Shown here: positions 45,853 through 54,593 of the stretch, piece after piece
How the letters are laid out: each line of letters begins with the position of its first letter
Position numbering within the stretch: position 1 is the stretch's first letter
Assembly (NCBI GenBank): GCA_945860375.1
Contig: CAMAQR010000025.1
Coordinates: 1-56,193 of the forward strand
Reading direction: 5' to 3'
Origin: Pseudorhodobacter antarcticus
Lineage (GTDB): Bacteria > Pseudomonadota > Alphaproteobacteria > Rhodobacterales > Rhodobacteraceae
DNA: 56,193 nt
Position numbers and translations under genes: made by a program
The notes under the pieces: model-generated
What the model was told of the DNA's origin: nothing
The model's database searches: none
The model's input: only the letters and a program-made list of their open reading frames with translations

Positions 45853-46314
45853 GTGAAACTATCGACAAAAGGGCGCTACGCGATGGTGGCTTTGGCCGAT
45901 CTGGCCTTGGCACAGGGCGAAGATCTGATGTCACTGGCGGCGATTGCCAAGCGGCAAGACCTGTCGCTGCCCTATCTGGAGCAGTTGTTCGTCAAGCTGC
46001 GCCGCGCCGGGTTGGTAGAGGCGGTGCGCGGTCCGGGTGGTGGTTACAGGCTGGCCAAGACCCCCGATGCGATCCGCATTTCCGAAGTGATGGAAGCGGT
46101 CGAGGAAAATGTCGACGCCATGCATGCAGGGGCAGGCGCGTCTGGTGGCGTGTCGGGAACCCGTGCGCAAAGCCTGACCAACCGGCTGTGGGAAGGGCTC
46201 TCGGCAAATGTCTATGTGTTCTTGCACCAGACCCGGCTTTCAGATGTGATTGGCAACGCGATGACGCCTTGTCCCGCCGTGCCTGCGTTGTTCCGGGTGG
46301 TGGAAGAGGAATGA
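45853..46314 (+). CDS. iscR: Rrf2-family Fe-S regulator IscR, single-cysteine type
   Basis: A 153-residue regulator starting GTG (MKLSTKGRYAMVALADLALA), with winged helix recognition region LSLPYLEQLFVKLRRAGLVE and VRGPGGGYRLAK wing. Enterobacterial IscR ligates a cluster with three Cys; here only one, Cys140 (AMTPCPAVPAL), is present. This matches the type reported for Rhodobacter. The GTG at 45853 is chosen over 45841 because it starts the conserved KLSTKGRYA. ATGA overlap with the cysteine desulfurase gene. Confidence 0.92.
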   Translation: MKLSTKGRYAMVALADLALAQGEDLMSLAAIAKRQDLSLPYLEQLFVKLRRAGLVEAVRGPGGGYRLAKTPDAIRISEVMEAVEENVDAMHAGAGASGGVSGTRAQSLTNRLWEGLSANVYVFLHQTRLSDVIGNAMTPCPAVPALFRVVEEE

Positions 46315-47354
46315 GTCGCGTCTACCTTGATTGGAACGCCACCACACCGCTGCGCCCCGAGGCGCGGGCAGCGATGATTGCGGCGATGGATCTGGTCGGC
46401 AACCCCTCCTCAGTCCATGCCGAAGGGCGGGCTGCCAAGGCGATGATGGAGCGCGCGCGCGGGCAGATTGCAAGCGCCTTGGGGGCCGAGGGAGCAGACA
46501 TCGTCTTTACCTCTGGCGCGACCGAGGCTGCGGCTTTGGCCTGCGCGGGGCGTGGTTTGGTTTGTGCCGCAGTGGAGCATGAAGCGGTTTCGGCCTGGTG
46601 CGACGCCACTTTGCCGGTGGACGCGATGGGTGCCGTTTCGGTTTCCGATCCTGGCCGTAGCGCCCTGCAACTGGCCAATTCGGAAACCGGCATCGTGCAG
46701 GATCTGCCGCAAGGCATCGCGGTCTGCGATCTGACCCAGGGCTTTGGCAAGCTGCCCTTGGCCTTCAACTGGCTGGGCTGCGATATGGGGTTGGTGGCGG
46801 CGCATAAACTGGGTGGGCCAAAGGGAGTCGGCGCTTTGGTGTTGCGGCGCGGGTTGGATCTGACGTCGCAACTGAAGGGCGGCGGCCAAGAGATGGGGCG
46901 GCGTGCAGGGACCGAAAATCTGATCGGCATCGCCGGTTTTGCAGCGGCAGCGACGGCTGCAGCCCGCGATCTGGCCGACGGTGTCTGGCAGCAGGTGGCT
47001 GAGATTAGAAATATTCTAAATGAAGCATTGTCTGGCTTTGGATTTGAGACTATTTCAGTCGGGAATAGGGTGGCGCGTTTGCCGAACACTCTGAATCTGA
47101 TCGCACCCGGCTGGAAGGGTGAGACTCAGGTGATGGCGATGGACCTTGCGGGCTTTGCTGTTTCGGCGGGGTCTGCCTGTTCCAGCGGCAAGGTGCGGGC
47201 CAGCCGGGTGTTGCGGGCGATGGGCTACACGGACGAACAGGCGGGGCAGGCGATCCGGATTTCCATCGGGCCGCAAACCACGCAGGAACAGGTGCTGCGC
47301 TTTGCCGAAGCGTGGGGTCGCGATTACAGGCGGGTGCGTTCGCGCGCTGCGTGA
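46311..47354 (+). CDS. Cysteine desulfurase, NifS/IscS-like
   Basis: A 347-residue class V aminotransferase-fold enzyme. The PLP Lys is in VAAHKLGGPKG, the cofactor region is LANSETGIVQD, and the persulfide Cys lies in VSAGSACSSGKVRASR. It is short compared with IscS (about 400), typical of the operon-borne form in Rhodobacterales. A second desulfurase, SufS, ends the operon. Residues 231-240 (EIRNILNEAL) use AGA and CTA codons unlike neighbours and spell an ICE-like palindrome. Confidence 0.9.
   Translation: MSRVYLDWNATTPLRPEARAAMIAAMDLVGNPSSVHAEGRAAKAMMERARGQIASALGAEGADIVFTSGATEAAALACAGRGLVCAAVEHEAVSAWCDATLPVDAMGAVSVSDPGRSALQLANSETGIVQDLPQGIAVCDLTQGFGKLPLAFNWLGCDMGLVAAHKLGGPKGVGALVLRRGLDLTSQLKGGGQEMGRRAGTENLIGIAGFAAAATAAARDLADGVWQQVAEIRNILNEALSGFGFETISVGNRVARLPNTLNLIAPGWKGETQVMAMDLAGFAVSAGSACSSGKVRASRVLRAMGYTDEQAGQAIRISIGPQTTQEQVLRFAEAWGRDYRRVRSRAA
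47005..47019. promoter_or_regulatory. ICE/Irr-like palindrome inside the desulfurase gene
   Basis: TTAGAA-ATA-TTCTAA is a perfect 6+3+6 inverted repeat matching the core of the Irr element, better than the copy upstream of iscR. It lies within codons 232-237 of the desulfurase, about 375 bases before sufB, in a local AT-rich patch. It may control an internal promoter for sufB onward. Confidence 0.55.
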
Positions 47355-47393
47355 GGAAAAGGGGGCAAGCCCCTGAATGTGAGGGAATAAGAC

Positions 47394-48902
47394 ATGTCCG
47401 ACTTGGAACTTGAAGTGCGCGATGGTGTTGATCGGGAAACGATCGAAACCGTTTACGCCATGTCTGGCACCTACAAATACGGCTGGTCCACCGACATCGA
47501 GATGGACTATGCGCCAAAGGGCGTTTCCGAGGACATCGTCCGACTGATTTCAGGCAAGAACGGCGAACCGGAGTGGATGCTGGACTGGCGTCTGGCCGCC
47601 TATCGCCGTTGGGTGCAGATGGAAGAGCCCCATTGGGCGATGCTGAACTATCCGGCCATCGACTATCAAGACCAGTATTACTATGCCAAACCAAAAAGCA
47701 TGGCCGTGAAGCCGAAATCCTTGGATGAAGTGGACCCGAAGCTGCTGGCGACCTATGCGAAATTGGGAATTCCGCTGAAAGAACAAGCGCTTCTTGCGGG
47801 TGTTGAAATGCCCGAGGGTGAGCGTCGGGTGGCTGTGGATGCGGTGTTCGATTCTGTGTCTCTGGGCACCACGTTCAAGGCCGAACTGGCCAAGGCCGGG
47901 GTGATCTTCTGTTCGATTTCAGAAGCCATCCGCGAACATCCCGAACTGGTGAAGCAATACTTGGGCTCGGTTGTTCCGCAGTCTGACAACTTCTTTGCCA
48001 CATTGAATTCTGCTGTTTTTTCAGATGGTTCCTTCGTCTATATCCCCAAAGGCACCCGCTGCCCGATGGAGCTTTCCACCTATTTCCGCATCAACGCCGA
48101 AAACACCGGCCAGTTTGAACGCACTTTGATCATCGCCGATGAGGGGTCTTACGTCAGCTATCTGGAGGGTTGTACGGCGCCGAAACGTGACACGCACCAA
48201 CTGCACGCGGCTGTGGTTGAGCTGGTGATCCTGAAAGACGCCGAGGTGAAATATTCCACGGTGCAAAACTGGTATCCGGGCGACGAAGAAGGCCGCGGCG
48301 GTATCTATAACTTCGTCACCAAACGCGCCGACTGCCGCGGCGATCGGGCGAAAGTGATGTGGACGCAGGTGGAAACCGGCTCGGCGATCACTTGGAAATA
48401 CCCGTCCTGCATCCTGCGCGGCGACGACTCTCAGGGCGAGTTTTACTCGATTGCCATCGCCAACAACGCCCAGCAAGCCGACACCGGCACCAAGATGGTG
48501 CATTTGGGCAAGCGCACGAAATCGCGCATCGTTTCCAAGGGCATATCGGCGGGCAGGGCGCAGAACACCTATCGCGGGCTGGTGTCGATGCATCCACGCG
48601 CCACCGACAGCCGCAATTACACCCAATGTGACAGCCTGCTGATCGGCGACCAGTGTGGCGCGCACACGGTGCCTTATATCGAGGTCAAGAACAACTCCAG
48701 CCGAGTCGAGCACGAGGCAACCACCTCCAAGGTCGATGAGGATCAGCTCTTCTATTGCCGTTCGCGTGGCATGAGCGAGGAAGAGGCGGTTGCTTTGGTG
48801 GTCAACGGCTTTTGCAAAGAAGTCCTGCAGGCCTTGCCGATGGAATTTGCCATGGAGGCACAATCTTTGGTCGCGATTTCACTGGAAGGGTCAGTGGGAT
48901 GA
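47394..48902 (+). CDS. sufB: Fe-S cluster assembly protein SufB
   Basis: A 502-residue scaffold subunit of SufBC2D. The right-handed beta-helix and conserved segments [40 protein letters not shown] and [20 protein letters not shown] are present, the last with the conserved His/Cys-type region; [20 protein letters not shown] carries a Cys. A small GGGG-CAAG-CCCC hairpin (47362-47373) is in the 39-base gap after the desulfurase. Its stop overlaps the first FkbM gene as ATGA. Confidence 0.97.
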   Translation: MSDLELEVRDGVDRETIETVYAMSGTYKYGWSTDIEMDYAPKGVSEDIVRLISGKNGEPEWMLDWRLAAYRRWVQMEEPHWAMLNYPAIDYQDQYYYAKPKSMAVKPKSLDEVDPKLLATYAKLGIPLKEQALLAGVEMPEGERRVAVDAVFDSVSLGTTFKAELAKAGVIFCSISEAIREHPELVKQYLGSVVPQSDNFFATLNSAVFSDGSFVYIPKGTRCPMELSTYFRINAENTGQFERTLIIADEGSYVSYLEGCTAPKRDTHQLHAAVVELVILKDAEVKYSTVQNWYPGDEEGRGGIYNFVTKRADCRGDRAKVMWTQVETGSAITWKYPSCILRGDDSQGEFYSIAIANNAQQADTGTKMVHLGKRTKSRIVSKGISAGRAQNTYRGLVSMHPRATDSRNYTQCDSLLIGDQCGAHTVPYIEVKNNSSRVEHEATTSKVDEDQLFYCRSRGMSEEEAVALVVNGFCKEVLQALPMEFAMEAQSLVAISLEGSVG

Positions 48903-49804
48903 CGCTTGGCGCTGAACCCAGTTCAGCCCCTTTTGCGATGTTGCGCAAGGAATTGGCCTTCGATCGCCTGACGCGGGTGATTGATGTTGGCGCGAATCCT
49001 CTGCTGGATGCCGCTCCATATGCGCATCTTTTGCGGCTTGGGGGCTGTCATGTGGTCGGGTTTGAACCGCAGGAAGATGCCTATGCTGCCCTGATCCGAG
49101 ACAAAGGGCCAAATGAAAGCTATTATCCCAACGCTGTTGGCGATGGCTCAGAGCATATGCTGCACCTCTACAAGTCACCCGGTTTTGCGTCGATCTTTCC
49201 ACCACATCCTGCCAGCAATATCCTTGCCTTGGGTGTGAACTGGCAAGAAGTGACTGGTAAAGTTCCATTCAAAACCGTTCGCTTGGATGATCTGGGCGAG
49301 ATCGGTGATGTCGATTTGGTAAAGATCGACATTCAAGGCGGCGAGGCATTGGTGCTGGAAAATGCGGTGTCCGTATTGTCCAAAGCTGTGGCTGTCATCA
49401 CCGAACAACGCTATTATCGCCTTTACGACGGTGAGCCGATGGCTGCAGGCGTGGACAAGGTTCTGGTCGAGCAAGGCTTTGTTGTTCACAAGTTTTTGTC
49501 GTCCAATCAGTTCCAACTCAACTCCACACGTCGCAAGATGTTGTCTGCGATGGCAACAAAAGATCAATTGATTGACGGCGACGTCGTCTTTATCCGTGAC
49601 CCCGCGCAAATTGCAGGCTGGACCGACCCTCAAGTGCTGCATATGTGCATTCTGGCCGCGACGGTGTTTTCAAGCCATAGTCTTGTTTTGTATTGTCTGG
49701 ATGAGGTGGTGCGGCGCGGATTGGCGCGACGTAATATACTGGACTCCTATCTGGCAACTTTGCCCGATGAGCTTCTTTCCAAAAAATACAAAGAGGGCAA
49801 ATGA
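48899..49804 (+). CDS. FkbM-family methyltransferase, first of tandem pair
   Basis: A 301-residue protein with a FkbM-type SAM-binding start ([31 protein letters not shown]), acidic motif [20 protein letters not shown] and [16 protein letters not shown]. These are SAM-dependent O-methyltransferase folds, usually in polysaccharide or natural-product loci, so presence in a suf operon is unexpected. It is closely related to the product of 49971-50849 (shared DQL-DGD and [13 protein letters not shown] segments), implying duplication. ATGA overlaps at both ends. Confidence 0.82.
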   Translation: MTLGAEPSSAPFAMLRKELAFDRLTRVIDVGANPLLDAAPYAHLLRLGGCHVVGFEPQEDAYAALIRDKGPNESYYPNAVGDGSEHMLHLYKSPGFASIFPPHPASNILALGVNWQEVTGKVPFKTVRLDDLGEIGDVDLVKIDIQGGEALVLENAVSVLSKAVAVITEQRYYRLYDGEPMAAGVDKVLVEQGFVVHKFLSSNQFQLNSTRRKMLSAMATKDQLIDGDVVFIRDPAQIAGWTDPQVLHMCILAATVFSSHSLVLYCLDEVVRRGLARRNILDSYLATLPDELLSKKYKEGK

Positions 49805-49974
49805 CCGTCCCGCGTATTCCACTGTTGACCTTGTCGCAGACAAAAGCTGATCCGTATTGCGCAGGCTTGGCTGAGGCCCCTGTATTGATGGATCGTGCGC
49901 TTGGTGTTTCGGCCGCTTTGTCAATGGCTTGCCTTGTGAGCGCTGACTATCAGAGGGTAAGGGCGCAATCATGA
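49801..49974 (+). CDS. 57-residue ORF between the two FkbM genes
   Basis: An uninterrupted 57-codon frame from ATG 49801 to TGA 49974, starting [20 protein letters not shown] and ending YQRVRAQS. Its ATG overlaps the first FkbM stop (ATGA) and its stop overlaps the second FkbM start (ATGA), so it exactly bridges the pair. No signal peptide, and I recognise no family. Perfect coupling on both sides argues that it is translated; its role may be only to couple translation. Low GC for its neighbours. Confidence 0.55.
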   Translation: MTVPRIPLLTLSQTKADPYCAGLAEAPVLMDRALGVSAALSMACLVSADYQRVRAQS

Positions 49975-50849
49975 AGCATGTCGCTTTGCTTTTGGAACGA
50001 CTTGCCATGGATCGACTGACGCGCATCGTCGATGTCGGCGCCAACCCGATCAACCGGCAGGCTTACGCAGATTTGCGTGATATGGGCGGCTGCCAGACCA
50101 TCGGGTTTGAACCGGGCCCCGAAAGCTTTGCCGCCTTGCAACAAAGCCTTGGCCCCAATGAAACCTGTTTTCCCCATGCCGTGGGTGACGGCAGCGAGAT
50201 TGAATTGCAACTGGCGGTCGGTGGCACGCTGACTTCGGTGTTCAAACCCGATCTGGCTGCCGTGACCTATTTGGGCAAACCCAACTGGGCCGACCTTGAA
50301 GGCAGCTTGAAGTTAAAGACCGTAGCCCTTGATACTATGGACGGAATGCCCAATTTCGACCTGATGAAGATTGACATTCAGGGCGGCGAATTGGCGGTGT
50401 TTCAGGGCGCAGAAACGCTGATGAAATCCTGCATGGCAGTCATTGTCGAACAGCGTTTTTTCCCAATCTATCAAGGGGAACCGATGATCGGCGGTTTGGA
50501 TGTGGAATTGCGTCGTCAGGGCTTCTATATCCATAAAATTCTATCCACTCATTCTGTGTTTGTGCCAAATTCTCGCGCGAAACGGCTGAACCGGCCCCAG
50601 TTGCGGGACCAGTTGGTGGATGGTGACATTGTCTATCTGCGCGACATGTCCAAACTGTCGGAACATCCGACCGATCAAGTGAAACATCTTTGCATTCTGG
50701 CGGCATCGGTTTTTTCCAGTCATTCCTTGGTGTTGCACCTGCTGGATGACCTCGTGCGCCGTGGTGCGATTGCCGCCGATCTGCCCGACGCTTATTGTGA
50801 TGCCTTGCCCGCAGCCGTGTTGCGCGTCAAGAAACCCAAGCGCAAATGA
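49971..50849 (+). CDS. FkbM-family methyltransferase, second of tandem pair
   Basis: A 292-residue paralogue of the gene at 48899. SAM motif VDVGANPINRQAYADL and [64 protein letters not shown] precedes the ATG. It is coupled by ATGA to the 57-codon ORF upstream and to the methyltransferase-like gene downstream. Substrate unknown. Basic tail VKKPKRK. Confidence 0.82.
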   Translation: MKHVALLLERLAMDRLTRIVDVGANPINRQAYADLRDMGGCQTIGFEPGPESFAALQQSLGPNETCFPHAVGDGSEIELQLAVGGTLTSVFKPDLAAVTYLGKPNWADLEGSLKLKTVALDTMDGMPNFDLMKIDIQGGELAVFQGAETLMKSCMAVIVEQRFFPIYQGEPMIGGLDVELRRQGFYIHKILSTHSVFVPNSRAKRLNRPQLRDQLVDGDIVYLRDMSKLSEHPTDQVKHLCILAASVFSSHSLVLHLLDDLVRRGAIAADLPDAYCDALPAAVLRVKKPKRK

Positions 50850-51442
50850 GCAGAACCCTGATCACCCGTCCGGTTCTGACCCTGCCTGCCGACGAAGCGG
50901 CGGCGGTGACGGCGGCTTTTGCGGCGGCGCGCGTGATCTTGGAATATGGCTCGGGAGGATCCACAGTTTTGGCGGCGGAGCAGCCGGGCAAAGTGATCTT
51001 TTCGGTGGAAAGCGATGCGAAGTGGCTGGCCGATATGCAAGGCTGGTTTGCGCTGCATCCCCCATTGGGAACAGTCCATATGCACCACGCCGACATCGGT
51101 CGCACCAAAGGTTGGGGGCACCCTCGTGATGCAAGCGCGTTTCGCGAGTGGCCGGGATATCCTTTATCTGTCTGGGACTTGCCAGAATTTCTTCAACCTG
51201 ATCTGGTCTTGATCGACGGCCGCTTTCGGGCGGCTTGCTTTCTGACCTGTCTGTTCCGCAGCACCCAGCCGATGACAGTGCTGTGGGACGACTACATTGA
51301 CCGGCCGATGTATCACTCTGTCGAAACGCTGGTGAAGCCAACAACGATGATCGGGCGACTGGCCCGTTTTGAAATCACTCCGATGCCTTTGCCCGTGAAT
51401 AGACTGGCTTGGGTGATCGAAACTTACCTGCGTCCAAAATGA
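50846..51442 (+). CDS. Methyltransferase-like protein in the suf operon
   Basis: A 198-residue protein with a class I SAM-fold motif I (ARVILEYGSGGSTVLAAEQ), acidic motif (IFSVESDAKWLADMQ), and VLIDGRFRAACFLTCLF. No FkbM signature. I recall similar proteins beside sufC in other Rhodobacteraceae, so it may be the ancestral resident of this interval; that is from memory. Function unknown. It is 27 bases before sufC. Confidence 0.72.
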   Translation: MSRTLITRPVLTLPADEAAAVTAAFAAARVILEYGSGGSTVLAAEQPGKVIFSVESDAKWLADMQGWFALHPPLGTVHMHHADIGRTKGWGHPRDASAFREWPGYPLSVWDLPEFLQPDLVLIDGRFRAACFLTCLFRSTQPMTVLWDDYIDRPMYHSVETLVKPTTMIGRLARFEITPMPLPVNRLAWVIETYLRPK

Positions 51443-51469
51443 GACGCCCCCTGCCTGAAGGAAAGAAAA

Positions 51470-52225
51470 ATGCTGGAAATCAACGACCTGCATGTCAAAC
51501 TTGAAGAAGAAGACAAAGTTATCCTGCGCGGGGTCAATCTGAAGATTGGTGCGGGTGAAGTCCATGCGATCATGGGGCCGAACGGATCTGGCAAATCGAC
51601 GCTGTCTTATGTGCTTTCAGGGCGAGGCGGCTACACGGTGACGGGTGGGTCTGCGACCTTGCAAGGGCAAGAACTGCTGGACATGGAACCAGAGGCGCGG
51701 GCGGCGGCGGGTCTGTTCTTGGCATTCCAATACCCGGTCGAAATCCCGGGCGTTGGCAACATGACCTTCCTGCGCACCGCCGTAAACGCGCAACGCAAAG
51801 CGCGCGGCGAGAGTGAAATGACTGCGGGGGACTTCTTGAAAGAGGTGCGCGCCAAGGCCAAGACCTTGAAAATAGACGCCGAAATGCTGAAACGCCCGGT
51901 CAATGTCGGTTTTTCGGGAGGTGAGAAAAAACGCAATGAAATCCTCCAGATGGCGATGCTGGAGCCCAAGATGTGCATCTTGGACGAAACCGATTCAGGT
52001 CTGGACGTTGACGCCATGAAACTGGTGTCTGAAGGCGTGAATGCGTTGCGCGGGGCAGGGCGATCATTCCTTGTCATCACGCATTATCAACGGCTTCTGG
52101 ACCATATCAAACCTGATTTCGTTCACATCATGGCCGCCGGTCGCATCATCAAGACCGGAGGTCCAGAACTGGCGCTGGAGGTCGAGAACAACGGCTACGC
52201 GGACCTGCTGGCTGAGGTGAACTGA
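51470..52225 (+). CDS. sufC: Fe-S cluster assembly ATPase SufC
   Basis: A 251-residue ABC ATPase of the SufBCD scaffold. Walker A GPNGSGKST, signature FSGGEKKRNEILQM, Walker B CILDETDSGLDVDA. AAGGAAAG precedes the ATG. Its stop overlaps the sufD start by one base (TGATG). Confidence 0.97.
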   Translation: MLEINDLHVKLEEEDKVILRGVNLKIGAGEVHAIMGPNGSGKSTLSYVLSGRGGYTVTGGSATLQGQELLDMEPEARAAAGLFLAFQYPVEIPGVGNMTFLRTAVNAQRKARGESEMTAGDFLKEVRAKAKTLKIDAEMLKRPVNVGFSGGEKKRNEILQMAMLEPKMCILDETDSGLDVDAMKLVSEGVNALRGAGRSFLVITHYQRLLDHIKPDFVHIMAAGRIIKTGGPELALEVENNGYADLLAEVN

Positions 52226-53511
52226 TGGCTTTGCCAAACGTAAAACAACAAACCCTGTCCGCGCGCATTGCCGGACTTACCTTTCCTACCGGTGGCTGGT
52301 TGGGGGCGGCGCGTGCCGATGCTTTGGCACGATTGACCGCCATGGGTATGCCGACAAAGCGAGACGAATATTGGCGCTATACCGATCCGGCAAGCCTTGT
52401 TTCGCCACTTCCCGAGCTGGCAAAAGCCTTTGAACCCGGCGACGAAGTCCCGGTTTTTGACGCCATTGACCGGCTGAAGCTGGTTTTCGTGGATGGGGTT
52501 TTCGATCCCGAAGCGTCTGACAGCATCGACCTAGAAGGCGTTGAAATAGAACGGATTTCGACGGCTGGGCTACACGACATTCACTGGGCGCAAAGCCTTT
52601 ATGGTGTGTTGGAAACGCGTGGCCAGTCGCCCGTGCAACGCCCTTTGGCTGCGATGAACACGGCCTTTGCAACCGACGGCGTGCTGATCCGTGTCAGGGG
52701 CAAGGTGTCCAAGCCCATTTCCTTGATTTACCATCACAAATCAAATACTTCAGATGCAATCTTACATCATTGTGTGAAGATCGAAACCGGTGGTGAACTG
52801 ACGCTGTTGGAGAACGGCCCGGCAGCAGCGCGGCTCACCAAAGTGTTGGAGGTCGAAATCGCCGACGGCGCCCGGTTCCATCACATCCGCGCCCAAGGGC
52901 GGGACCATGAACGCCAAGCCGCCACGCATATCTTTGCCCGTTTGGGCCAAAATGCGGCGTTCAAATCCTTCACGCTGACGGCCAACGGTCGCATGACCCG
53001 CAATGAGACTGTGATTGAATTGGCGGGCGCAGATTCCATCGCCCATCTGGCCGGAGCGGCCTTGGGCGACGGCAATTTTCACCACGATGACACCGTGTTC
53101 GTCACCCATGCGGCAGAACGTTGCGAAAGCCGTCAGGTTTTCAAGAAAGTCTTGAAAAACGGCGCGATTGGGGTGTTTCAAGGTAAAATTCTGGTCAAAC
53201 GGGGCGCGCAGAAAACTGATGGCTATCAGATCAGCCAAGCGCTTTTGTTGGACGGTGACAGCCAGTTTCTGGCCAAACCTGAGTTGGAAATCTATGCTGA
53301 TGACGTCAAATGCAGCCATGGATCGACCTCGGGTGCGATTGACGAGGTCGCGCTTTTCTACCTGCGCTCACGCGGGGTGCCCCTGAAGGCAGCGCAATCG
53401 CTGCTGGTTTTGGCGTTTCTGGCCGAGGCGATCGGCGAGATCGAAGACGAAACGATTGCAGAAGACATCCGCAGCCGACTTGATGGCTGGCTGCAACGGC
53501 ATGAGCTTTGA
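52225..53511 (+). CDS. sufD: Fe-S cluster assembly protein SufD
   Basis: A 428-residue beta-helix partner of SufB. Typical segments: TKRDEYWRYTDPASL, YHHKSNTSDAILHHCVKIE, FQGKILVKRGAQKTDGYQIS and the conserved CSHGSTSGAIDEVALFYLRS near the C-terminus. It dimerises with SufB at the cluster-binding interface. Confidence 0.96.
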   Translation: MALPNVKQQTLSARIAGLTFPTGGWLGAARADALARLTAMGMPTKRDEYWRYTDPASLVSPLPELAKAFEPGDEVPVFDAIDRLKLVFVDGVFDPEASDSIDLEGVEIERISTAGLHDIHWAQSLYGVLETRGQSPVQRPLAAMNTAFATDGVLIRVRGKVSKPISLIYHHKSNTSDAILHHCVKIETGGELTLLENGPAAARLTKVLEVEIADGARFHHIRAQGRDHERQAATHIFARLGQNAAFKSFTLTANGRMTRNETVIELAGADSIAHLAGAALGDGNFHHDDTVFVTHAAERCESRQVFKKVLKNGAIGVFQGKILVKRGAQKTDGYQISQALLLDGDSQFLAKPELEIYADDVKCSHGSTSGAIDEVALFYLRSRGVPLKAAQSLLVLAFLAEAIGEIEDETIAEDIRSRLDGWLQRHEL

Positions 53512-53997
53512 ATGACCGTTACAACGGACATTCTGCGCAGTTGGCGCCATCCCCGCACCGTGATCCGTGAAAAGCTGGCGGCGGGTGAGCGCGAGGATCG
53601 TGCATTGGCCGTGCTGATGGGGGCGTCATTGTTGCTGTTCGTGGCACAATGGCCCAGCCTGTCGCGTGCTGCTTTTCTGGATCCGACCACCCCGCTTGAG
53701 GCGCGTCTTGGCGGGGCCTTGCTGGCGTGCCTGTTCATTCTGCCTTTGCTGGCCTACGGAATTGCCGCGATCAGTCACTTGATCGCAAAGGCGATGGGGG
53801 GCAAGGGTAGCGGCTTTGGCGCGCGTTTGGCCTTGTTTTGGGCCATGCTGGCCATCGCGCCCGCAATGTTGTTGCAAGGGTTGACGGCGGGCTTTATCGG
53901 AACAAGTCCTGTACTGATGTTGGTCCAATTCATTGTGCTGATTGGGTTTTTATGGATGTGGTTGTCAATGCTGATCCAAGTGGAGCGAAGCGAATGA
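53512..53997 (+). CDS. YIP1-family membrane protein
   Basis: A 161-residue protein with four or five hydrophobic helices (LAVLMGASLLLFVAQW, LGGALLACLFILPLLAYGIA, LALFWAMLAIAPAMLLQGL, VLMLVQFIVLIGFLWMW). The pattern and loop GGKGSGFGARLALFW suggest the YIP1 group. It begins right after the sufD stop. No cofactor motifs; its role in Fe-S assembly is unknown. Confidence 0.75.
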   Translation: MTVTTDILRSWRHPRTVIREKLAAGEREDRALAVLMGASLLLFVAQWPSLSRAAFLDPTTPLEARLGGALLACLFILPLLAYGIAAISHLIAKAMGGKGSGFGARLALFWAMLAIAPAMLLQGLTAGFIGTSPVLMLVQFIVLIGFLWMWLSMLIQVERSE

Positions 53998-54590
53998 TGT
54001 TTGATCTGCCAAGTCTTTTGGCCGCCGCGCGCGACACGGTGCAACAACCGCGGGCAGGGGCGCGCGCCGTGCTGAACCTGGGCCTGACCCTTGGTGCCGC
54101 CTGGACCGCGCTTGCGCTGATGGCGGTGGCATCCTCGGGATTGTCAGCGCTGACCTTTCTGATGTCGGATATGGGTGGCGAACCGCAGCTTGACGGTGCA
54201 ATGGTCGCTTTGTTCTCAAGTCCGCTACAATTGGCAGTGCTCCAAGGCGTCGTCTTGGCGTTTGGCGCGTGGTTGATACACACCGTCGGACGTATGTTTT
54301 CGGGAAAGGGGCAGTTCCGCGACGCCTTGATCCTGGTCGCTTGGCTTGAGTTTATCCTGCTGCTGGTCCAGATCGTGCAAACCGTTCTGCTGCTGGTTTC
54401 ACCACAACTTGTTGCCATGTTGGGCATATTCGGCTTGGTGTTGTTTCTTTGGCTGCTGACGAATTTCATCGCAGAATTGCATGGCTATTCTTCGATTATG
54501 GCGGTTTTCTTCGCAATCGTTGGCACTGTGCTGCTCATCTCTTTCGCCGCTGCGGTTCTGATTGTCATCTTTGTCGGACTAGGGGGCTGA
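53994..54590 (+). CDS. YIP1-family membrane protein, second copy
   Basis: A 198-residue protein with about five hydrophobic helices (LNLGLTLGAAWTALALMAVA, LQLAVLQGVVLAFGAWLIH, FILLLVQIVQTVLLLVS, AVFFAIVGTVLLISFAAAVL) and the loop GKGQFRDALILVAWLEF, similar in position to GKGSGFGARLALFW in its neighbour. ATGA overlap with the previous gene; 3 bases before sufS. The two may act as a heteromer. Confidence 0.75.
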   Translation: MMFDLPSLLAAARDTVQQPRAGARAVLNLGLTLGAAWTALALMAVASSGLSALTFLMSDMGGEPQLDGAMVALFSSPLQLAVLQGVVLAFGAWLIHTVGRMFSGKGQFRDALILVAWLEFILLLVQIVQTVLLLVSPQLVAMLGIFGLVLFLWLLTNFIAELHGYSSIMAVFFAIVGTVLLISFAAAVLIVIFVGLGG

Positions 54591-54593
54591 ACG

